Below, piece by piece: positions 36,552 to 45,501 of a stretch of DNA of 64,000 nt. Below the pieces are notes generated by a model. That model was not told the origin of the DNA and ran no database searches. It saw only the letters and a program-made list of their open reading frames with translations. The stretch is taken from NCBI RefSeq assembly GCF_012927205.1, contig NZ_JABBGC010000002.1:1692194-1756193 (forward strand), written 5' to 3'. Made by a program: the position numbers and the translations under genes. The stretch's first letter is position 1. Each line of letters starts with the position of its first letter. This DNA is from Chitinophaga fulva (GTDB lineage Bacteria > Bacteroidota > Bacteroidia > Chitinophagales > Chitinophagaceae).

Positions 36552-37019
36552 ATGGAAATATCAAATATCACAAGGCACCTGCAGGTACCGGTTCCACCGG
36601 ACCAGGCCTATACAAAATTCGTCTACGAAATCAATGAATGGTGGCCGAAGACCTATACCTGGTCAGGGGAGAAACTGCTGCACCTCCGTATCCACCCGGC
36701 GGTGAACGGACTTTGCACCGAAACAGGCCCGCATGAATTCAGGTGTGACTGGGGCCGGGTAATCTTCCTGACGGAAGGGGAAAGCATCGCCTTTTTGTGG
36801 CAGATCGGACCAGACAGGACACCGGAGCCAGACCCTGACAAGGCCAGTGAAGTATTCCTCCACTTTTTTAAGGAGAGCGATCAGAAGACGAGGATCGACT
36901 TCGGGCATCGGCATTTCGCGCGGCATGGCCAGAAAGGCGGATTGTACCGGGAAGCCATGAACAGCCCTGAAGGATGGGATTTTATCCTGGACAAATTCAT
37001 TCAATACTGTTCAGCATAA
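36552..37019 (+). CDS. SRPBCC-domain protein (AHSA1-like)
   Basis: 155 residues forming one START/Bet v1-type helix-grip domain: ITRHLQVPVPPDQAYTKFV, INEWWPKTYTWSG, then strands, and a long C-terminal helix (GWDFILDKFIQYC). The family includes proteins related to the activator of Hsp90 ATPase; bacterial members mostly bind hydrophobic ligands, with unknown roles. It follows the AraC gene by 41 bases and ends at a hairpin shared with DinB. Confidence 0.85.
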   Translation: MEISNITRHLQVPVPPDQAYTKFVYEINEWWPKTYTWSGEKLLHLRIHPAVNGLCTETGPHEFRCDWGRVIFLTEGESIAFLWQIGPDRTPEPDPDKASEVFLHFFKESDQKTRIDFGHRHFARHGQKGGLYREAMNSPEGWDFILDKFIQYCSA

Positions 37020-37021
37020 AA

Positions 37022-37059
37022 ACGCCTTTCCACCGGAGCCCGAACCGGCAGAAAGGCGT
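37022..37059 (-). terminator. Terminator of the DinB-family gene
   Basis: Perfect nine-base arms (ACGCCTTTC at 37022-37030, GAAAGGCGT at 37051-37059). On the minus strand the hairpin is followed by TTTT. It lies between the convergent SRPBCC and DinB genes. Confidence 0.7.
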
Positions 37060-37066
37060 GACATCA

Positions 37067-37558
37067 CTAATACTCGTCAGCACTTGGCCCGTAGCTGCCG
37101 GGGATCGGTATGTCCAAAAGGCGGAGGTATACGCCCAGCTGTGCCCTGTGATGCACAATCTGACTGTAGGACGACCTGATAAATTCTGCTTTGGTCTGGG
37201 AAACGAAGACGGTCTCACCATCCCGCAGCACCCATGTTTCTTCCATTTCGGCTGGCGTCGCGGATTCGAGTCGTTGTTTGCCATCAGCCAACGTGGACTC
37301 AAAGTAATCCATCAACTCCGTCGCGTTGTTCAGCACTGCAGGCGAGTACTGTCCCTTGGAAAAATCCAGCTCTGAAGTATTCAGCGTCATCGTTACCCAA
37401 CCCGGCAATTCTGCCACATGGGTAGCCAATCGTATTAACTTCATGCTTTTAGGATGCGGCTGCCAGTCATATTTATCTTCGGGAATACGGGAAAGCATTT
37501 TGCGGGTGGTCGCTGCTTCCTGTTCCATTTCTTTGAGTAATGCTTGAATCTGTGACAT
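37067..37558 (-). CDS. DinB-family protein
   Basis: 163 residues from ATG at 37558 (MSQIQALLKEM); the open frame to 37609 adds residues that are not typical. A four-helix bundle pattern with KLIRLATHVAELPGWV (first metal His), and SQIVHHRAQLGVYLRLL near the end (second and third His), is the DinB/YfiT metal-binding layout. Many members are thiol-dependent S-transferases, but most, like this one, have unknown function. It lies 68 bases after the uncharacterised gene at 37626-38486 on the same strand. Confidence 0.88.
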   Translation of the reverse strand: MSQIQALLKEMEQEAATTRKMLSRIPEDKYDWQPHPKSMKLIRLATHVAELPGWVTMTLNTSELDFSKGQYSPAVLNNATELMDYFESTLADGKQRLESATPAEMEETWVLRDGETVFVSQTKAEFIRSSYSQIVHHRAQLGVYLRLLDIPIPGSYGPSADEY

Positions 37559-37625
37559 GGTGGATACGTTTTGTTTTGTGAAGACAAAGTAAAAAACGCG
37601 GAGTGACAACCCTATGTCAGCAGCC

Positions 37626-38486
37626 TCAAAAAATATTTTTAATGGTGACGTTAAACCGCTGCGCGAGGGCGGTTATGCGGGCAGCATCCGCGGGCCTCAC
37701 CACCAGCAGGCAATAGTCTTCCGGGGAAATATCCATATGCATGAGCTGCCAGCCTAATGGCAGCAACAGTGGCTGCGTTTGTTCAAATAACGCCGCTCCC
37801 GGTGACGAAGCAGGCAGCGTAAAGTCTTCTCCGGTCAGTTCACTGATACATTCTTCCAGTTCTGCTACGGCAGGATGCGCACTACAATGCACAACCGGCA
37901 CGGCTTTTTCCAGCACAGAAAGAAACAGGTCCTCTCCTTCTTCTTCCTCCATAAACTCAGGATGAAATGCAGCAAACGATGATGGCGCACTCCATGCGAG
38001 GTACAGCGCATGCGCAATGGTATCCAGATCAACTTCATCTGCATACACACCGGGCGTCAACAATTCGATCAGCTCCCGGAGGTCCGCCAGTTCCTCTTCC
38101 GCAGAACGATGCCGCAGCAACTCAGGAATCTCTATGGCACGGGCAATAGCGATATGCATCTCACGCAACAACGCGATGAGCGCTATTTCCAGGTGCCCGT
38201 TAGCCTCCTGGAGCAGCTTTTCCTGGTAAAACACCACCGGCTCACGACCAGTAAACACCAGGAACACCTCCACCGGATCTGACGGATAACGCACCTTCAG
38301 GGCGGTGTCAAACTTTAAACGAACGCCTTCCGGCAGCGATGCCAACAACGGACTACCCTCCACCAGGGACGCTACAATATCTCCCTTTAACCCTCTTACC
38401 GGCAGATGGATATGCCTCCCCGGCTCGTCTTCAAGGGCCTTCACCAGTTTCTCAACGTATCTTGTTTGCAGAATATGCTCAGTCAT
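37626..38486 (-). CDS. Hypothetical protein, 286 residues, acidic
   Basis: Not recognised. Soluble and strongly acidic, with a run of Glu near residue 180 (PEFMEEEEGEDLFL). Helices dominate the first 150 residues (ALIALLREMHIAIARAIEIP); the second half alternates strands and helices (GWQLMHMDISPEDYCLLVV). There are no signal, membrane segments or obvious catalytic motif. A minus-strand TATTTTTG element at 38491-38498 sits 5 bases before the start. It is divergent from the RNA ligase gene and upstream of DinB. Confidence 0.6.
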   Translation of the reverse strand: MTEHILQTRYVEKLVKALEDEPGRHIHLPVRGLKGDIVASLVEGSPLLASLPEGVRLKFDTALKVRYPSDPVEVFLVFTGREPVVFYQEKLLQEANGHLEIALIALLREMHIAIARAIEIPELLRHRSAEEELADLRELIELLTPGVYADEVDLDTIAHALYLAWSAPSSFAAFHPEFMEEEEGEDLFLSVLEKAVPVVHCSAHPAVAELEECISELTGEDFTLPASSPGAALFEQTQPLLLPLGWQLMHMDISPEDYCLLVVRPADAARITALAQRFNVTIKNIF

Positions 38487-38573
38487 CCCACAAAAATAAA
38501 GGCATCTACATTAAAAAAACATATATCTTTGCGCGCTTATATATTTTGTTAACCTTAAAACTATACCTACCCA

Positions 38574-39581
38574 ATGGAACGCAAACTTGCGTCTGTCGTT
38601 GTGATAGACGACCTACAGCCCATCGCTGGTGCTGACCTGATAGAAGTAGCCACTGTAAAAGGATGGAAACTGGTAGTTAAAAAACAGGAATTCCGTATCG
38701 GGGACCACGCGGTGTACTGCGAGATCGATTCTTTCCTGCCGGAAAAAGATGAATTTGAATTCCTGCGTAAAAGCTCCTTCCGGAAAATGGGCGACCAGAG
38801 CGGCTTCCGCCTGAAGACCATGAAACTGCGCGGACAGCTCTCACAGGGCCTGCTGCTGCCGGTAACTGTATTAAACGGCTACGCCTACACGCTGGGAGAA
38901 GATGTATCTGCCATACTGGGCATCGTGAAGTACGAACCGCCCGTTCCCGCATCCCTCGCAGGTATGGCCAAGGGCAACTTCCCCATTTTTATCCCAAAAA
39001 CGGATGAAGAGCGTATACAGAACCTCAGCGCGGAATATGAGGCGTACAAAAAAGAGTCCTTCTATGTGACCGAAAAACTGGACGGTTCTTCTGCTACTTT
39101 CTACTTCCGTGATGGTGAATTTGGCGTATGCTCCCGTAACCTCGATCTGCTGGAAACAGCGGATAACACTTTCTGGAAAGTGGCACGCCTACTGGACCTG
39201 CCGATGAGGCTTACCGCACTCGGCAAAAACATCGCGCTACAGGGAGAATTGATCGGAGAAGGCATACAAGGCAACCCCTACGGCATCAAAGGGCAAACCG
39301 CCCGTTTCTTCAATGCATTCGATATCGATGCTTACGCCTATCTACCCCTGAATGATTTCCGGGAACTGATGGACGAATTCGGATGGGAACATGTGCCCAT
39401 ACTGGATGAGGCTTTCACCCTGCCGGATACGGTCGATGAGCTGTTGCTGGCTGCCGAAGGCAATTCTGCGCTAAGCCCGGCCGGCAAACACGTGGAACGC
39501 GAAGGAGTGGTGATCAGGTCTGCTGATAAACGTATATCCTTTAAAGTGATATCCAACAAATTTCTGTTAAATGAAAATTAG
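38574..39581 (+). CDS. ATP-dependent RNA ligase, Rnl5 (DraRnl)-like
   Basis: 335 residues. The adenylation site is KLDGSS with Lys168 as the expected AMP acceptor. Further nucleotidyltransferase motifs follow: ALQGELIGEGIQGNPYG (motif III region), EREGVVIRS (motif IV) and ISFKVISNKF (motif V). Residues 1-125 look like an N-terminal OB-type domain (WKLVVKKQEFRIGDHAVYCE), the layout of the Deinococcus radiodurans ligase that seals 3'-OH/5'-PO4 nicks with RNA at the 3' side. The role is RNA repair or nick sealing. It is a single gene with no Pnkp or RtcB neighbours. Confidence 0.88.
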   Translation: MERKLASVVVIDDLQPIAGADLIEVATVKGWKLVVKKQEFRIGDHAVYCEIDSFLPEKDEFEFLRKSSFRKMGDQSGFRLKTMKLRGQLSQGLLLPVTVLNGYAYTLGEDVSAILGIVKYEPPVPASLAGMAKGNFPIFIPKTDEERIQNLSAEYEAYKKESFYVTEKLDGSSATFYFRDGEFGVCSRNLDLLETADNTFWKVARLLDLPMRLTALGKNIALQGELIGEGIQGNPYGIKGQTARFFNAFDIDAYAYLPLNDFRELMDEFGWEHVPILDEAFTLPDTVDELLLAAEGNSALSPAGKHVEREGVVIRSADKRISFKVISNKFLLNEN

Positions 39582-39602
39582 GCCTGTGGCGCTGTAGAGA
39601 AA

Positions 39603-41645
39603 TTACAGCGCCACATGGATACCTCCGAAATACGTACGGCCCGGCGCCGGATTATAATACCGCTCTCCCACTGCATTCAGATCATTACCCAGACTATAAG
39701 ACTGATTCAACAAATTATCTGCCCCTGCCTGTACACTGATTTTACATTTTCCGGAGATGGGCAACTGCCACGCTGCTTTGCATTGCACCAGGTGATAACC
39801 GCGTGCATAGGCGCTGTTCGCGTCGTTCAACGGAATGGTGCTGGTATAATTATGCGCTACATACAAATAAACAGCTTTCGGTAAATACACTGTCAACCCC
39901 GACACCACAACGCTACGTGGCACGCCGGTCAGGCGGTTGCCGGAAAAATCCTTGCCGCTGCTCACATAGTCCCTGAAATAAAAATCACTCCAGGTATAGC
40001 TGCCTCGCAGTTCCAGTCCGCGTATAACACCACGGACACGTGGCTGCATCAGTTGCAGCATCCCATCTACTTCTACACCCGTCTGGTTCACGCCACCGGC
40101 ATTGACAAAAAACTCCGCCCCATTGTCCCGCAGCTTGTGCACGATGGCGTCCTGCATGCGGTAATGAAAGCCTGTCACATCCAGTGAATAGCGGCGTGAC
40201 AACGGCAGCAACCGCAGCCCTGCCTCATAGTTCCAGCCTGTCTCCGGACGCAAGGCGGTATTGATGATATTATCCGAAGCCCTTACTTCCGCAGTGGCCG
40301 GAGGCGAATAGCCCCTGCTGACGGTCACCCTGCCGGTCAACTGCTCATTGACCAGGTAAGATAACGACAAACGTGGCATCAGTTGTGGCGTAAAGGCCAC
40401 TTTCATATTGCCGTCACGGTTATAGTTGTAGTGGTAGTGGTTCATGCTGGCGGCAGCTTCCAGTGTCCAGCGTTGTAGCGTTGCGTGGAAACGGGAGAAA
40501 TAGAAATACTGTCCGGCAGTGAGCTTGTCAGCCACTTGTACGGCGCCACGGACGCCCTGGTTGTTGCCGTAGTTGATGATATCGGAAACAGTCCGTTGCC
40601 ATTCAATACCGGCCTGCCATCTCCATTGAAACAAAGGCGCCGTAGGTTTATTGGTCCATGACAGATATGTCCGGAAGCCGAAGGTATTTTCGTCGCGCGC
40701 CTCGTAGTTGGTGATAAACGGATTCTCAAAGTGCGTATTGGCGCCGAACACCGTGATCACATGCTGCCAGCGGGGACTGAACTGCGCTTCATGTACCAGT
40801 CCGCCTTGTACGGTGCGGTTATAGATACCGGCTTTTTGTGTGATGGCCCCGGGCAAAGCAGGTGTAGCCGGACGGGCAGCGCGCGGGTCTTTGTCCAGCT
40901 GTGCCAGCGTTAAACCGCCGGGCGTACGGTAGCCCAGATCGGAATAGAAGCCCAGCATCTTCAGCACATAACCGGGTTTGTATTCCCACCGTTGCCCCAG
41001 CTGCGTATAGGAACGGCGCATGGCGGTATTCTGCCGGTAGCCGTCGGACCGCTGATACCCCTGAAACAGCTGAAAGGCGTAGTTGCCCAACTGTTGCCGG
41101 TAACCGGCCGTGGCATGAAAGTGACCATAGCCACCTCCTTGTACAGCAGCCTGCAACCGGGTACTGTCGCCGGCAGGCGGCAGTACGTCCAACCGCACCA
41201 CTCCGCCGGAGTTGGCCCCAAACAGGCTGCCATCAGGGCCTTTCAGCACTTCGGCGCCGCTCAGCACCTGCGGGTCCAGCAGGTTGAGATAAGTATTTCC
41301 CCCGGCATCCGTCAGGGGAATTTCGTCCATATATATTTTTACGTTGCGGATACCGAAGGGAGAACGCAGCAGGCTGCCGCGGATAGACAACCGGTAACTG
41401 CCGGGGGACCTTTCCTCCATCCGCACGCCGGCCACGCTGTTGAACGCCGGCACCATAGACGCGCCCTGTTGCAGCGCCAGCTGTTGCGGAGAAAGCACGC
41501 TAACGGCCGTGGGTATACGCAATAATGATTCTTTCGACAAATAGGATTTCACCACTACTTCCGGCAAACGGTGCAGGGTATCCTGCTGGGCGGCCAGCGG
41601 CAACGCAAACGCCAGGGACACAGTGGCCAGTAAAGGAGATTTCAT
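39603..41645 (-). CDS. TonB-dependent receptor (siderophore/vitamin type)
   Basis: 680 residues. Signal peptide 1-19 (FALPLAAQ), TonB-box region LPEVVVKSY, plug domain with IRGSLLRSPFGIRNVKIYMD and GPDGSLFGANSGG, then a beta-barrel ending in the aromatic TYFGGIHVAL. It has no carboxypeptidase-regulatory domain, unlike the other receptors here, and resembles FecA/FhuA-type transporters for iron chelates. The ligand is unknown. It starts 16 bases after the end of the DACNV gene, so these two are probably one transcript. Confidence 0.92.
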   Translation of the reverse strand: MKSPLLATVSLAFALPLAAQQDTLHRLPEVVVKSYLSKESLLRIPTAVSVLSPQQLALQQGASMVPAFNSVAGVRMEERSPGSYRLSIRGSLLRSPFGIRNVKIYMDEIPLTDAGGNTYLNLLDPQVLSGAEVLKGPDGSLFGANSGGVVRLDVLPPAGDSTRLQAAVQGGGYGHFHATAGYRQQLGNYAFQLFQGYQRSDGYRQNTAMRRSYTQLGQRWEYKPGYVLKMLGFYSDLGYRTPGGLTLAQLDKDPRAARPATPALPGAITQKAGIYNRTVQGGLVHEAQFSPRWQHVITVFGANTHFENPFITNYEARDENTFGFRTYLSWTNKPTAPLFQWRWQAGIEWQRTVSDIINYGNNQGVRGAVQVADKLTAGQYFYFSRFHATLQRWTLEAAASMNHYHYNYNRDGNMKVAFTPQLMPRLSLSYLVNEQLTGRVTVSRGYSPPATAEVRASDNIINTALRPETGWNYEAGLRLLPLSRRYSLDVTGFHYRMQDAIVHKLRDNGAEFFVNAGGVNQTGVEVDGMLQLMQPRVRGVIRGLELRGSYTWSDFYFRDYVSSGKDFSGNRLTGVPRSVVVSGLTVYLPKAVYLYVAHNYTSTIPLNDANSAYARGYHLVQCKAAWQLPISGKCKISVQAGADNLLNQSYSLGNDLNAVGERYYNPAPGRTYFGGIHVAL

Positions 41646-41661
41646 TCGGTTGATTTGTCTG

Positions 41662-42810
41662 TTAGAGCAGCAGGATATCTATGCGGTGAGCCTGTACCAT
41701 CTGTTTGGTGACCGACCACGAGAAAATGGTGAAGTAACCGTCCTGCGAGGCTACCAGCGCAATGGAATCGGGCTGGTCATGCACAAACTGGGCGGCCGAC
41801 AGGTGCCGGGTACCGCCAATGGCAGATGGATGCACATAAGCCGGGCTGCCGCCCATCACGGGTTCCATCATCAGCACTTTTTCTACCGGGGATGAATAGC
41901 TGGCCCGGGTGATCTTGGCGCCGAAAGCCAGCAACTCGTGATGCTGATTGATAATGGTGGCGCCATCCACGGCGGTAAGGCCGCTGATATTTTCTACCTC
42001 GCGGCGCAGCGCGTTCTGCCAGAAGATTTCGCTGACGGTGGAACTTTCCTGCCGCAGCAGGTCTGCCACGCCCGCAAAGGCCGGCGATATCGGGTATTGT
42101 AACGGTTGTACGATAGATTCTTTCCAGGAAGGGCTTTTGTCAGGCACCACCAGCAGGATGCCTCCCCGCTTGTGCGCCCGCATGGACACCGCGATCTGTA
42201 TGAGTACGTTTTCAGGATTATTCCAGAGAGAAGAGGAATCAATGCCCAGGAGCGATCTTAACAGTGCCGGGCTGCACATCGGGTAGCCGGAATTTTCGTC
42301 CACCACTTTTATCTGGTCGCCCTTGAGCATGGCCACGTTGGTGAACTTGCCAAGCCCCATGATACGCCGGTGTTTCACAACCAGCAATCCCGGCTCGGAC
42401 ACGTCCAGCACGAAGCAGAAATTAGGCAGTTTGATGGTGGTGCCCCAGATGCACAACTCTTCGCCGTTATACCATATACCTACATGGATACCCGCCCTTT
42501 CCACGCCTGGCGCCAGTTTGGTGAGCACATGCGGGGTAAGCGGCAGCGGCTGCTCAAACAGCAGCGGCTTACCTGCCTGTTCCGGGCTGACGAATGCCAG
42601 CGACATGCGGGTGGCATTGCCTTCTTCCCGCCGCAGGCTGGCCCAGAAAGCCACGTCGATGATCTTCTCCACCACGCGCGCAGAAGGGGCCGTCGCCAGG
42701 TTGTCGACGCCCTCTTCCTTTGCCGTTTCAAGATGTTTGATAAAATGCGCTTCTATAATGTCGGCTACTGCTGATGCTGCCTGATATGTCGATTCTGTTG
42801 TCAGTGCCAT
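41662..42810 (-). CDS. DACNV-type protein (DisA-N-like nucleotidyltransferase domain)
   Basis: 382 residues, soluble. The C-terminal third has the signature pair of diadenylate cyclase-like domains: DGATII at 282-287 and GGTRHLSA at 332-339, matching the DGA and (G)TRH motifs of the DisA-N fold. Family members with a long N-terminal sensor-like region are annotated as 'putative sensor domain DACNV'. Whether it makes c-di-AMP or another nucleotide, or only senses one, is not shown; the canonical RHR is RHL here, so activity is uncertain. It lies between an ABC permease gene (45 bases upstream) and a TonB receptor. Confidence 0.75.
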   Translation of the reverse strand: MALTTESTYQAASAVADIIEAHFIKHLETAKEEGVDNLATAPSARVVEKIIDVAFWASLRREEGNATRMSLAFVSPEQAGKPLLFEQPLPLTPHVLTKLAPGVERAGIHVGIWYNGEELCIWGTTIKLPNFCFVLDVSEPGLLVVKHRRIMGLGKFTNVAMLKGDQIKVVDENSGYPMCSPALLRSLLGIDSSSLWNNPENVLIQIAVSMRAHKRGGILLVVPDKSPSWKESIVQPLQYPISPAFAGVADLLRQESSTVSEIFWQNALRREVENISGLTAVDGATIINQHHELLAFGAKITRASYSSPVEKVLMMEPVMGGSPAYVHPSAIGGTRHLSAAQFVHDQPDSIALVASQDGYFTIFSWSVTKQMVQAHRIDILLL

Positions 42811-42855
42811 GCCCGTTCTCTTTGATTTCAGGCATAAATATACGCAAAAGCCTGC

Positions 42856-45234
42856 CTATTCGGAACGGAGGCTCCTCACAGGGTTGGCCATGGCTGCTTT
42901 GATGGCCTGAAAACTGATGGTGACCAGCGTGATCGCCACCGCTATCACTGCGGCAAACAGGAATACGCCCGGCCCCAGTGTAATACGGTAGTCATATTGC
43001 TCCAGCCAGCGCTGCAGCGAATACAAAGCTATCGGAGAAGCAATCAGGCAACTTAAAAGCACCAGGGCAATAAAGTCTTTGGACAACAGGAACCACACCT
43101 GCGCAATGGATGCACCGAGCACTTTACGCACCCCGATTTCCTTCGTCCGCTGTTCCGCCATATAGGCGGCCAGTCCCAGCAGGCCCAAACAGGATATCAT
43201 AATAGCCAGTACGGCGAAGATACCAGATAACCTGCCGGTAAGCATCTCCTGATGGAACTTGTAATTGTAAGCATCGTCCACAAATTCATATACATAGGGA
43301 TAAGCAGGATGATGCCGGTTGAAGATGGCCCCCAGCTGCTCCACTGCACGATGTGGCTCTACACCTGGCTCCAGCTGGTACAACAAATACTGGTCATCTC
43401 CATAAGACTTCAAAAACAACGTGGGATCAGCCTGGCGGAAAGGGCTTGCCATCAAAGCGTCATGCACTACACCTATCACCTTTAACCGTTTATTGTCCCA
43501 TTTGATTTCACTGGTCAGCGGATCTTTGAGCCGCAACCGTTTTACCGCCGCTTCATTCAGCATCACATTGAGCGTGTCGGACAACCCAGGCCTGAAGTCG
43601 CGGCCAGCCTTCAGTTTCATGCCCATGGTATTGATATAGTCATCTCCCGACAGTACCATGCCCATTTCCACCGTTTCTCCCGGCAGCTTACCGGGAAAAT
43701 CATCCAGGTCGCTATGCCAGTTGATATCTGCAGGAGAACCGGAAGCGGTGCTCACATGCTTCACCAGTCCACTCTGTAACAGGTCTTGCTTTAAAGCATC
43801 GTTCTGCTTCAGCATATCATCTGTTAGCCGGGAAGACATCAGACGGGTGGTTTCAAAGCCGGTAGGCCTGTCTTTGGCATATTTCATCTGCCGGTAGATG
43901 ACCATGGTGCTAATCACCAATACCACCGAACAGGTAAACTGCACCACCACCAGCGCCCTGCGGGACCAGGAAGCAGCGGCGCCGATTTTCATGGTACCTT
44001 TCAGCGTTTTAACCGGATTAAAGGACGACAGGTAAAAAGCCGGTTTCAGTCCCGCCGCAATACCAGTCATCGCCACGCAAACCAGTGTAATCAGCCAGAA
44101 ACGGATATCGTCAAAGGGTATATGAATTTCAGCCCCTGTCATCTTACTAAAGAAAGGCAATGCCACTGCCACGATCACGAGACTGCATAACAGGGCAATA
44201 AAAGTCAGGGTTAATGATTCTGCAAGAAACTGGATGACAAGATGTCGGCGCCGTGAACCAACCGCCTTGCGGATGCCCACTTCCCGCGCACGCTTTTCGG
44301 ACCGCGCTGTGGTCAGGTTCACAAAGTTGATACAGGCTATCAACAATACCAATATGCCTATGCTGCTGAATATACGGATGTAGTCTATAAAACCGCCAGA
44401 TTCCTTTCCGTTCTTATAATTACCGAACAAATGCCAGCGGTCCATCCCCTGTAGGATCACGATTGATTTCTCTGCATTGGTATTTCCTTTCTCCCGTTTC
44501 TCCAGAAAGGCGATTTTTGACGCCAGCCGGGCCTGATCAATTCCTGGCTTCAGCTTAACAAATATCTGGAACGCATTACCGCTGAAAGTACCGGACTTAC
44601 GGTTCTCCATGATAAAATTGTTGGTCTTATCCAGGAAACTGAAAGGATACAGGTATTTAAAACGAAAAGAGGAAGTGGCCGGCAGGTCCTTCAGGATACC
44701 GGTTACCGCCAGATCATGCTGATTATCTATCCGCACCATCTTACCCAGCGGATTTTCATTGCCGAACAATGCTTTCGCAGTTGATTGCGTCAACACAATG
44801 GAAAAGGGATCTTTAAACACGGAGGTGGCATCTCCTTCCACCAAACTGAATTGAAAAGCTTTCAGAAAATCTTCCTGCACTGCGCCGCCGTCCAGCGCTA
44901 CTTTCCGCTCACCGGCTTTCAGCGCATGTTTGCCCATCCAATCGGTTTCGCAGACATACTCCATTTCAGGGATTTCATTACGCAACACGTCCGCCAGCTT
45001 CAGGGAAACTGTCTGGAAAGTAAGCGTGTCCCCGTTACTGTCAAAGTTGCGCTGCACCCTGTACAAACGCCCGTAGTCCGGCATAGACCGGTCATAGGAG
45101 TATTCATGCACCACCCACAACGCAATCACCATGGCCACGGCCATACCGGCCGCCAGCCCGAAAATATTAATGGCACTATAGCCCTTGTTGTTGAGGAGGT
45201 TGCGCCAGGCAACCAGGAAGTAATTCTTGATCAT
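42856..45234 (-). CDS. ABC transporter permease, FtsX/MacB-type
   Basis: 792 residues with two MacB_PCD-FtsX units. It opens with NYFLVAWRNLLNNKGYSAIN and has the FtsX core segments AREVGIRKAVGSRRRHLVIQ and TKEIGVRKVLGASIAQVWFL, with four membrane segments per half and large periplasmic domains between. Such permeases need a separate ATPase (MacB/LolD-like) that is not encoded here. They move lipoproteins, peptides or drugs, or transduce force to the periplasm. It is upstream of the DACNV gene on the same strand. Confidence 0.92.
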   Translation of the reverse strand: MIKNYFLVAWRNLLNNKGYSAINIFGLAAGMAVAMVIALWVVHEYSYDRSMPDYGRLYRVQRNFDSNGDTLTFQTVSLKLADVLRNEIPEMEYVCETDWMGKHALKAGERKVALDGGAVQEDFLKAFQFSLVEGDATSVFKDPFSIVLTQSTAKALFGNENPLGKMVRIDNQHDLAVTGILKDLPATSSFRFKYLYPFSFLDKTNNFIMENRKSGTFSGNAFQIFVKLKPGIDQARLASKIAFLEKREKGNTNAEKSIVILQGMDRWHLFGNYKNGKESGGFIDYIRIFSSIGILVLLIACINFVNLTTARSEKRAREVGIRKAVGSRRRHLVIQFLAESLTLTFIALLCSLVIVAVALPFFSKMTGAEIHIPFDDIRFWLITLVCVAMTGIAAGLKPAFYLSSFNPVKTLKGTMKIGAAASWSRRALVVVQFTCSVVLVISTMVIYRQMKYAKDRPTGFETTRLMSSRLTDDMLKQNDALKQDLLQSGLVKHVSTASGSPADINWHSDLDDFPGKLPGETVEMGMVLSGDDYINTMGMKLKAGRDFRPGLSDTLNVMLNEAAVKRLRLKDPLTSEIKWDNKRLKVIGVVHDALMASPFRQADPTLFLKSYGDDQYLLYQLEPGVEPHRAVEQLGAIFNRHHPAYPYVYEFVDDAYNYKFHQEMLTGRLSGIFAVLAIMISCLGLLGLAAYMAEQRTKEIGVRKVLGASIAQVWFLLSKDFIALVLLSCLIASPIALYSLQRWLEQYDYRITLGPGVFLFAAVIAVAITLVTISFQAIKAAMANPVRSLRSE

Positions 45235-45437
45235 GCTGACGACAATCTAAGAAAAATGCCAAACTGATGATCTCTTTAAACCAGCTTTTTTTATATTTAG
45301 ATAAAATAAATGTGTCCGGTTTTGATACAGTGGCTGTTCGCTTCCGTGGCACCCTTTCATTTCGCCCGCGAGTGCTCCTGGTCCGCGTTTCCCGGGAACC
45401 AGGGAAGCCGCCATCCTTATTTCCCGGGAGCTGCCAC

Positions 45438-45469
45438 AAAAAAAGAGGCCGGCCCTTACGACCAGCCTC
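45438..45469 (-). terminator. Terminator of the asparagine/aspartate operon
   Basis: On the minus strand GAGGCTGGTC, loop, GGCCGGCCTC pairs over ten positions with two G-U pairs and is followed by seven T. It lies about 33 bases after the asparaginase stop. The rest of 45235-45501 shows no gene. Confidence 0.8.
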
Positions 45470-45501
45470 CTGTTTATGGCTCTCTTCTTTGGGGGGATGT
45501 G

